From: Prolixibacteraceae bacterium | Lineage (GTDB): Bacteria > Bacteroidota > Bacteroidia > Bacteroidales > Prolixibacteraceae | Assembly (NCBI GenBank): GCA_027451165.1 | Contig: DAIDJX010000195.1 | Span: forward strand, 1 to 6,469 | Reading direction: 5' to 3' | DNA length: 6,469 nucleotides | Part shown: one piece after another, positions 1 through 4,655 of the stretch | Numbering within the stretch: position 1 is the first letter of the stretch | How the letters are laid out: the number at the start of each line of letters is the position of its first letter | The notes under the pieces: generated by a model | The model's database searches: none | Told to the model about the DNA's origin: nothing | The model's input: only the letters and a program-made list of their open reading frames with translations | Program-made: the position numbers and the translations under genes

Positions 1-55
1 ATATTTCGCCAGGCCATCAGCGGTCTAGCGCAGCAGGCCAACGCCGCCATCATCG
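1..55. other. GC-rich edge segment that breaks the susC reading frame
   Basis: The first 50 or so bases are visibly richer in G+C than the adjoining susC sequence. Read on the minus strand, SusC-family similarity is good up to the residues SFMDSID (near base 57); it then becomes DDGGVGLLR and stops at a TAG at 25-27. Family members normally continue there with a further beta-barrel strand (typically an LKLR-like segment). On the plus strand the same bases are open and read IFRQAISGLAQQANAAIIV, a plausible but unidentified peptide that runs into the susC antisense. This may be a chimeric contig or read end, an insertion or rearrangement boundary, or a frameshift; the sequence alone cannot decide. 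Confidence 0.45.
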
Positions 56-1926
56 TCAATGCTGTCCATGAAACTCTCTTCCGTCAATACCCAACCGGCA
101 GAAAAAGAAGGGAAAGTACCCCAGCGGTATTCCTCTGCGAAACGGGATGAACCATCATAGCGGACATTCCCCTGCAGAAAGTATTTGTTTTTATAATTGT
201 ACATCAAACGTCCAAAAAAGGAACGGTAGGCATTTTCATACGCGCTGCCATTGTTTCCGCGGAGATCAAGAGGTCCCAGATCAAGATAAGGGTAATTGGT
301 TAATTCGTATTTCTGACGGGAAGCGCCAAGGTTTTCATTGAAGGCATAATAGTTTTCATTACCGACCATGGCATTCAGGTTATGTGATCCGAATGATTTT
401 GTGTAATTAGCCAGCACCTGTGAGGTAACCCTGTAATTGTCATTCCTTGTTTCATAGAGGTCTGTTTGGGAACATCCTTCCAATACTCCGCCATAAAGCG
501 TCGGATCGTCTGCCGCGTAATAGGGAACCCTTAACCGGAAATTCTTTACCTTATCAAACCCCAGTGTAGGCGATACTACTGCTGTCAATTTCAGTCCATC
601 CAGTGGGGAATAATCCAGAGACATTTTACCGCCCAACTGGTTGTACCAGCCATTGTTGTAGCCACCCAAAAACGTCATTCCCCAGATGTTGGCACCTGTT
701 TTTCCTTCCGCAACCCGACCGTCGGCCCACTTCGCCGCATATACCGGAGCAGAAATGAGTGTGTTGTACATTGGATCGGCATTGGGATTCTTTGTCATTG
801 AACGCTTAAAAAAGAGGTCAAAACTGGCTGACAGATTTTTAGTTATGGTAACATCGTTGTTGAATCGGGTGGTGATCCGTTCATAAGATTTCCCATCAAA
901 AAGACCATCAGTTTTATCATAAGCTATAGATGCCTTTGTCCGGATGGCCTTGGTTCCGGCAGTGATACCCACGATATGGCTCTGACGGGGAGCATAGTCA
1001 TTTAACATCAAACCCACCCAATCGGTATCGGGATATTTATCCGGATTCTCCGCATGTAAAGCAGTATAATTCTCAATAACATCTTTGGCATACGTTGGGT
1101 ACTCGTTCGCATTGTTGTTGTTGTCGTTCCAACGCAATTCATTTGTCATTTGCATGTAACGCTTCACATCGACATATTCCGGAAGACGGGTAGGTTTTTC
1201 CACTCCAAACTCCATGTTGTAGGTCATCGATACTTCATCGGTTTTAGCCCGTTTGGTCGTAATCAGGATAACGCCGGCTGCTGCCCGTGATCCGTATATT
1301 GAGGCAGAGGCTGCATCTTTCAGTACCGACATGTCCTGGACATCGTTGGGGTTGATATCGTTGATGTTATCCACCGGAACGCCGTCCACGATGATCAAAG
1401 GGTTGCTGTCACCAATGGTGGTGATACCACGGATACGGATGGTTGCCGTAGACCCTGGAGCATTGTTGTTGCGCGTAACCATCACACCGGATGTTGATCC
1501 CTGCAGAGCCTGCGACAACATGGTGGTTTGACGGTCAGCTATGGCTTCCCCCTTCACAGTCCCGACAGCCCCGGTCAGGTCACTTTTTTTGACGGTACCA
1601 TAACCAATGGCTACCACTTCTCCAATACCAATAGCTTCAGCCTGAAGAAGGACATTAACAGTTGTTTTCCCGGCAACATCAACTTCCTGAGTGATATACC
1701 CAATATAGGAAACAACAATAGTGTTTGTACCCTGCGGGACATTTAACGAGAACTTCCCATCAGGCGCTGTAACTGTCCCAATGGTTTTTCCTTTCACAAT
1801 GACCGTTGCACCGGGAAGTCCCCCGGATGCATCGGAAACCGTGCCGGAGATGGTAATTTGCTGAGCCCAAAGGGCTGAACTCATCAGCAAACCAATCAGA
1901 ATTACAAAAAGCACTTTCACTTGCAT
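25..1926 (-). CDS. susC-like: SusC-like TonB-dependent outer-membrane transporter, C-terminally truncated
   Basis: This protein should form the outer-membrane barrel that imports oligosaccharides with a SusD lipoprotein, energised by TonB/ExbBD. Counting from the Met at 1926: signal peptide 1-22 (MQVK, hydrophobic stretch, cleavage near ALWAQ); carboxypeptidase-regulatory-like beta domain about 24-98; SusC signature VVAIGYGTVKK 104-114; plug with IRIRG at 163 and PLIIVDGVP at 176; the highly conserved block from INPNDVQDMSVLKD to ILITTKR at 191-226; then barrel strands, including NVRYDGSSRF and GTFPSFSAGW near the end. There is no extra N-terminal STN signalling domain, so it is not an anti-sigma-type transducer. 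An in-frame Met at 1956 gives 10 more residues (MIPNLIKSIT), but 1926 gives a normal signal peptide and an AT-rich leader. About 633 residues are seen against roughly 950-1,100 usual; homology ends near base 57. susD would be expected beyond the left edge. The substrate is unknown. Confidence 0.9.
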   Translation of the reverse strand: MQVKVLFVILIGLLMSSALWAQQITISGTVSDASGGLPGATVIVKGKTIGTVTAPDGKFSLNVPQGTNTIVVSYIGYITQEVDVAGKTTVNVLLQAEAIGIGEVVAIGYGTVKKSDLTGAVGTVKGEAIADRQTTMLSQALQGSTSGVMVTRNNNAPGSTATIRIRGITTIGDSNPLIIVDGVPVDNINDINPNDVQDMSVLKDAASASIYGSRAAAGVILITTKRAKTDEVSMTYNMEFGVEKPTRLPEYVDVKRYMQMTNELRWNDNNNNANEYPTYAKDVIENYTALHAENPDKYPDTDWVGLMLNDYAPRQSHIVGITAGTKAIRTKASIAYDKTDGLFDGKSYERITTRFNNDVTITKNLSASFDLFFKRSMTKNPNADPMYNTLISAPVYAAKWADGRVAEGKTGANIWGMTFLGGYNNGWYNQLGGKMSLDYSPLDGLKLTAVVSPTLGFDKVKNFRLRVPYYAADDPTLYGGVLEGCSQTDLYETRNDNYRVTSQVLANYTKSFGSHNLNAMVGNENYYAFNENLGASRQKYELTNYPYLDLGPLDLRGNNGSAYENAYRSFFGRLMYNYKNKYFLQGNVRYDGSSRFAEEYRWGTFPSFSAGWVLTEESFMDSIDDDGGVGLLR

Positions 1927-1968
1927 AGTAATTGATTTAATTAAATTTGGTATCATTCAAAAGACATA

Positions 1969-2047
1969 TTGCTATTAAAGCAACAAATATATAAGTTATA
2001 TTGCTATTAAAGCAACAAATATATATTTTTTATTGCTATAATAGCAA
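1969..2047. repeat. Three 15-bp palindromes at exact 32-bp period (candidate operators)
   Basis: TTGCTATTAAAGCAA occurs at 1969-1983 and 2001-2015, and TTGCTATAATAGCAA at 2033-2047. Starts are exactly 32 bp apart, about three helical turns, so all three present the same DNA face. The first two have TTGCT/AGCAA arms; the third is a perfect palindrome around a central A. The flanks of units 1 and 2 (CAAATATATA on the plus strand) are also repeated, so the array looks like a 32-bp tandem duplication with an older third copy. It lies 43-121 bp upstream of the preferred susC start and is interleaved with two promoter matches. I infer operators for a dimeric regulator; the regulator is not in the window. 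Confidence 0.75.
1984..2016 (-). promoter_or_regulatory. Candidate susC promoter P1 (proximal), Bacteroidota type
   Basis: On the minus strand, TATATTTG at 1991-1984 fits the Bacteroidota -7 box TAnnTTTG exactly. GTTG at 2016-2013, three of four matches to the -33 box TTTG, lies upstream with a 21-bp spacer, close to the usual distance. Transcription would start near 1978, inside the first palindrome (1969-1983), leaving a leader of about 50 nt before the Met at 1926. The second palindrome (2001-2015) covers the -33 box and part of the spacer, so a protein bound there would be expected to affect initiation. Confidence 0.6.
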
Positions 2048-2048
2048 C
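2016..2048 (-). promoter_or_regulatory. Candidate susC promoter P2 (distal), same architecture as P1
   Basis: A second TATATTTG (-7 box) lies at 2023-2016 on the minus strand, with GTTG at 2048-2045 again 21 bp upstream. P2 is P1 displaced by 32 bp. Its predicted start, near 2010, falls inside the second palindrome, and its -33 region lies in the third. The same spacing applied downstream of the first palindrome gives no -7 match at 1959-1952, so only two promoters are proposed. Confidence 0.5.
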
Positions 2049-2049
2049 T

Positions 2050-2067
2050 ATATGTTGTATAACATAT
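2050..2067. repeat. Additional palindrome upstream of the operator array
   Basis: ATATGTT and AACATAT form 7-bp inverted arms around GTAT, just upstream (in the susC direction) of the third 15-bp palindrome and next to a run of nine T residues on the plus strand (2067-2075). It has a different core from the 32-bp-phased palindromes, so it may be a site for another regulator or only AT-rich symmetry. Confidence 0.35.
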
Positions 2068-2100
2068 TTTTTTTTGAAAAGCGGAGCAGGAAAGGGCAGA

Positions 2101-2291
2101 AGATCCCTCCCTCCGGTACCAATGACATGACCTCACCCCCTTCCCCTCTCCACAATGGAGAGGGGAGTTAATATGTGATTTACAACAAAATAAGTTGAAA
2201 GAACAGAACCTCTCCCCCTCGCCAGCATGGAGAGGGGGCCGGGGGGTGAGGTAGATCTGTCATTGGTAAGGAGTGAAGCGACTGAGGGATT
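2101..2291. repeat. Composite inverted repeat made of two REP-like intergenic elements
   Basis: This is the main content of the non-coding stretch 1957-2311 outside the AT-rich promoter region. Copy A (about 2101-2168) and inverted copy B (about 2207-2291) share the same modules. TACCAATGACA at 2117-2127 is matched exactly by its complement at 2258-2268. ACCTCACCCCC at 2130-2140 is matched inversely at 2252-2242. Each copy then carries its own hairpin: in A, TCCCCTCTCCA/TGGAGAGGGGA around CAA (2142-2166); in B, CCCCCTC/GAGGGGG (2214-2220 and 2232-2238) with an inner CCA/TGG pair. Outer parts of both copies contain ATCCCTC. From memory, both modules resemble repeats common between genes in Bacteroidota drafts. 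The spacer is about 38 bp. The structure separates the enzyme genes from susC and might end transcription on either strand, though no convincing U-tract follows. Confidence 0.7.
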
Positions 2292-2304
2292 GCTTGCCTG
2301 TTTA

Positions 2305-2333
2305 GTATTTTTCAATACCCCGGCAAGAGCCGG
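2305..2333 (-). other. Two small adjacent hairpins spanning the 3' end of the propeller gene
   Basis: CCGGC/GCCGG around a 4-nt loop (2320-2333) covers the last codons, and GTATT/AATAC around a loop reading GAAA on the minus strand (2305-2318) contains the stop codon at 2314-2312. GAAA is a stable GNRA tetraloop in RNA. No U-tract follows, so this is at best a weak terminator or a 3'-end stability element; chance is possible. Confidence 0.3.
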
Positions 2334-3328
2334 TCTTTATCTTTTATTGCTTTTTTATCTTTTTCCCAGAAAATCCGGACATTCGATATATGCCAGGTTT
2401 TCCCTTTGTCGTTGTTCCCCTGGAAGAACAGGTAATCGTCACCTTTGGGATTGTCAAAAATGTGGGGGTGCCCCGATTCACTGGAATTCCATTCGCCTGG
2501 TTTCCCATTGGGCAGAAAAGGCTGGTCTGACATTCTTGTCCAGTGAATGCCATCCTTGCTTTTTGCCAGACCGATCTGTTGCGGCGCATTGTTGTATGCA
2601 CCCGCGTAAAACATGAATAGTTCCCCGTTTTTGATGATTATGGAAGCGCCTTCAATGCAATCCTTTTCCCAGGGCAAGTCCGGTTTCAGCATGGGACCCT
2701 CCTTTGACTGGTTAGTCCATTCCCCGCGGTTGAAACTGGTATTTCCCGGAGCCACCGCTACTCCCTGCATCTGGATTTTGTAGTCGGGATCGCGCGTGGC
2801 ATAGTAGAGAAAATATTTCCCTTTGAACTTTATCACTTCGGCATCGATGGCCCTTCCGCAGTTCCAGACGCCATCAGGATGAAAGATGGGATTGGTACTG
2901 TTCCGGGTAAATTGGATACCATCGGTTGACCAGGCGTGACAAATGGCATCGTTTTTCCCGTTTCCATAGGTCTGGTAAAAAAGATGAACTTTCTTCCCGA
3001 TCACCCGGGCACAGGGGGCACAATACCCTTTTGATTCGTAGGTTGCTGCCGGATCGCGGTTTACCTCCCCCACCCTGTTCCAGTGAATCAGATCTTTGCT
3101 TTCCGCAATGCCTATGCCCCAGCCATATACAGTTCCGGAAGCTTTATCCGTGTAACCCGGAACGGAATAATACATGAGGTATCTCCCCTGAAAAAGGATG
3201 ACATGCGGGTCTTTCGACAATGGCCGACCCAGACGGGTGCTATCGCCGAAAAGCATGGCGGGTTGCTGGGATAAAACATTCAGGGAAAATCCGCTAAAAA
3301 CCAGCAACAAAATCAATATCTTTTCCAT
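2312..3328 (-). CDS. Secreted five-bladed beta-propeller glycosidase, GH43/GH32-superfamily-like
   Basis: This is a putative exported glycoside hydrolase of 338 residues. The signal peptide is residues 1-21 (MEK, hydrophobic core, NVLSQQ). Five blade-type repeats with the pattern xGxYxxxY are visible: FQGRYLMYYS at 47, IGKKVHLFYQT at 110, FKGKYFLYYAT at 168, KNGELFMFYAG at 233 and GDDYLFFQG at 296. The acidic triad expected for GH43-type inverting enzymes is in place: Asp40 in KDPHV (base), Asp162 in IDAEV (pKa modulator) and Glu226 in IEGASI (acid). His residues in SGHPHIF (285-291) may line the pocket. GIAESKD and GLAKSKDGIHW are inter-blade motifs typical of such propellers. The exact family or subfamily and the sugar are not assignable; GH117-like or unclassified are alternatives. 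It follows GH105 on the same strand after 156 bp with no TAnnTTTG match found in that gap, so co-transcription is likely. Confidence 0.82.
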   Translation of the reverse strand: MEKILILLLVFSGFSLNVLSQQPAMLFGDSTRLGRPLSKDPHVILFQGRYLMYYSVPGYTDKASGTVYGWGIGIAESKDLIHWNRVGEVNRDPAATYESKGYCAPCARVIGKKVHLFYQTYGNGKNDAICHAWSTDGIQFTRNSTNPIFHPDGVWNCGRAIDAEVIKFKGKYFLYYATRDPDYKIQMQGVAVAPGNTSFNRGEWTNQSKEGPMLKPDLPWEKDCIEGASIIIKNGELFMFYAGAYNNAPQQIGLAKSKDGIHWTRMSDQPFLPNGKPGEWNSSESGHPHIFDNPKGDDYLFFQGNNDKGKTWHISNVRIFWEKDKKAIKDKDRLLPGY

Positions 3329-3388
3329 ATCTTAAACTTAACCTTTGCCCTTACATTTCAATCAAGGTTATTGGGGAATGAGGGGGCA

Positions 3389-3422
3389 CTTTTTCTATAA
3401 ACATGGAACTCCTCCGGAGTTC
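3389..3422 (-). repeat. REP-like hairpin element between the GH105 and propeller genes
   Basis: GAACTCC (3406-3412) and GGAGTTC (3416-3422) form a 7-bp perfect stem with a 3-nt loop. On the minus strand it is followed by CCATGTTTATAGAAAAAG. A short GC-rich palindrome followed by a TTTATAGAAAA-like tail resembles, from memory, a dispersed intergenic repeat found in many Bacteroidota; that similarity was not searched. The stem lies downstream of the GH105 stop and upstream of the next gene, where it could stabilise or process the polycistronic mRNA. Confidence 0.5.
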
Positions 3423-3432
3423 TCTTGCAGGT

Positions 3433-3468
3433 CTTAACCTCAGCCACAACCTTAACCTTAACTTCAAC
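3433..3468. repeat. Degenerate CTTAAC hexamer repeat, six units
   Basis: On the plus strand the units are CTTAAC, CTCAGC, CACAAC, CTTAAC, CTTAAC and TTCAAC, with a degenerate seventh after that; the minus strand reads as GTTAAG-type units. It begins 17 bp downstream of the GH105 stop codon. Being a multiple of three, it yields LNLNFNLSF-like peptides in antisense frames, but there is no evidence of translation. It looks like a decayed microsatellite in the intergenic gap. Confidence 0.6.
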
Positions 3469-3484
3469 CTTTCATTCCGGTATT

Positions 3485-4621
3485 TCATCTCAGCAACGCC
3501 ATCGCACACCAGAGCAACGGGGCCTGCCCGTGGAGGTCCCCCACGATCCGTTTACGCTGCAAATAGTGGTTTCTGTCGTTTTTTATATTCGTACCTTCGC
3601 ACACCTCGGTCAGTTCATCTTCGGAATTGATGTATCCGGTTAACGCTATCCAGGCCTTCCGGGCAGCTGCGCCATAGCTCCTTTTGTCCAGCCATCCGTT
3701 CTTTACCCCGGTGATCATGGCATAAGTAAACATGGCGGTTCCGGAAGTCTCCTTCCAGGCCTCCGGATCGTCGATGATCTGCCGCCACATTCCATCCGGT
3801 TCCTGGAATTTCAGCAAAGCGGCCATCATTTTATGGTAACCCTCCATAATCCGGGGACGGTCAGGATTATCCTCCGGAAGGATGCGGAGAATCTCTGCCA
3901 TTCCTGCAGCCATCCACCCGTTACCCCTGCCCCAGGGGAATTGTGCTTCCGGAGAATGATAGAACAAGCCGTTAGGCAACTGGATGGTATCCAGGTAAAG
4001 CACCATCTCACGGGCTGCCCGGTTGATGTATTTACGGTCGCCGGTGGCCCGGTACGCCTGGGCCTGTACGGCAGTGATCATGAACATATCATCGATCCAA
4101 ATGCGGGTTTGCCAGGAATAACCCTTGGAGGCCCAGGCTTTTTCCACAGGGCGGGCATTGTCCGGAACAATCCACTGTTCATTGGCATATTTGAGTCCCA
4201 GGTCAAGGTATTTCTGCTGTTTTGTTTTCAGGTACAATTCCAGGGGAACTGATCCGAAAACATTGTTGTCCACATGATTGGCTTTGGGCAGCAAATGGGC
4301 TTCCCGGTCAAACAAAGGGGCAAACCGGGATTCGAAACGACTGAATAACTGATCGTTGCCGGTCACTTCCGCAAACCACATTCCACCCAGCCAGGTACAC
4401 ACATCGGGATAGGTGATCTGGGTGGGGGGTGTTGCCGGACGGGTATTCCCATACCGGGAATGAGGTGTATCCAGAAACTTTTCAGCGATACGGGTTCCGA
4501 TTTCCAGAGGTGTTTTGCCATTGGGAAAGCGCTTCAGATCGTAATCATTAGGTTTTGCCTGAGTGCCGGCAGTCAGCAACAGGGCAAATAAAAAGGATAG
4601 TAGTCTGATCATGACTGTCAT
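3485..4621 (-). CDS. GH105 unsaturated rhamnogalacturonyl/glucuronyl hydrolase (YteR-like)
   Basis: This exported (alpha/alpha)6-barrel hydrolase should remove a 4,5-unsaturated uronic acid from the non-reducing end of oligosaccharides made by a polysaccharide lyase, by hydrating the double bond. The 378 residues are full length for the family. The signal peptide is about 1-22 (IRLLSFLFALLLTAGTQA). Family blocks in order: DVCTWLGGMWFAEVTGND (73-90); NVFGSVPLELY (120-130); WIDDMFMITAVQAQAY (175-190), whose Asp corresponds to the YteR general acid/base; YHSPEAQFPWGRGNGWMAAG (221-240), the GH88/GH105 hallmark with an active-site His; and ETSGTAMFTYAMITG (291-305). A second Met at residue 4 (4612) is an alternative start; neither has a strong Shine-Dalgarno sequence. 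It lies 34 bp after the GH9-like stop, same strand, operon-like. GH105 covers pectin-, ulvan- and arabinogalactan-derived unsaturated uronates, so the substrate is not fixed. GH88 is the main alternative. Confidence 0.92.
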   Translation of the reverse strand: MTVMIRLLSFLFALLLTAGTQAKPNDYDLKRFPNGKTPLEIGTRIAEKFLDTPHSRYGNTRPATPPTQITYPDVCTWLGGMWFAEVTGNDQLFSRFESRFAPLFDREAHLLPKANHVDNNVFGSVPLELYLKTKQQKYLDLGLKYANEQWIVPDNARPVEKAWASKGYSWQTRIWIDDMFMITAVQAQAYRATGDRKYINRAAREMVLYLDTIQLPNGLFYHSPEAQFPWGRGNGWMAAGMAEILRILPEDNPDRPRIMEGYHKMMAALLKFQEPDGMWRQIIDDPEAWKETSGTAMFTYAMITGVKNGWLDKRSYGAAARKAWIALTGYINSEDELTEVCEGTNIKNDRNHYLQRKRIVGDLHGQAPLLWCAMALLR

Positions 4622-4650
4622 TTATGCAGATTTACTTTTGTCCGCATAAA
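4621..4650 (-). promoter_or_regulatory. Intercistronic hairpin touching the GH105 start codon
   Basis: On the transcribed minus strand, TTTATGCGGA (4650-4641), a 10-nt loop CAAAAGTAAA, and TCTGCATAAA (4630-4621) form a 10-bp stem. Nine positions are Watson-Crick and one is G-U, so the stem is complete as RNA of this strand but has an A/C mismatch on the other. The last A of the stem is the A of the GH105 ATG at 4621. It fills most of the 34-bp gap after the GH9-like stop (4656). A role in translational coupling, start-site masking or mRNA processing is inferred. Confidence 0.5.
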
Positions 4651-4655
4651 TGTAT

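Noticed and set aside
1969..2047. Possible mini-CRISPR array (three regularly spaced short palindromic repeats)
   Set aside because: Repeats are only 15 bp with 17-bp AT-rich intervals, two of which are near-identical rather than unique spacers; there are no cas genes, and promoter boxes occupy the intervals.
1924..2047. Riboswitch in the susC leader
   Set aside because: The predicted leader is only about 50 nt, AT-rich and without a recognisable aptamer core; DNA-level operators explain the symmetry better.
1969..2067. Invertible promoter (phase-variation switch)
   Set aside because: The palindromes are direct repeats of a self-complementary motif with no pair of longer inverted repeats flanking the promoter, and no recombinase is in view.
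2101..2291. Insertion sequence or MITE with terminal repeats
   Set aside because: The inverted pair has internal hairpins and modules seen in dispersed repeats, but no transposase. I saw no clear target-site duplication flanking it; a REP/BIME-like explanation fits better.
2133..2616. ORFs of 60 and 129 codons across the inverted repeat (minus 2315-2133, plus 2227-2616)
   Set aside because: Their proline/arginine/glycine-rich peptides are translations of the REP-like repeats, and the plus-strand one then runs antisense to the propeller gene.
3403..3643. Small plus-strand ORFs with an LNLNFNLSF-like peptide
   Set aside because: They come from translating the CTTAAC hexamer repeat and the antisense of the GH105 3' end. 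There is no ribosome-binding site and no domain.
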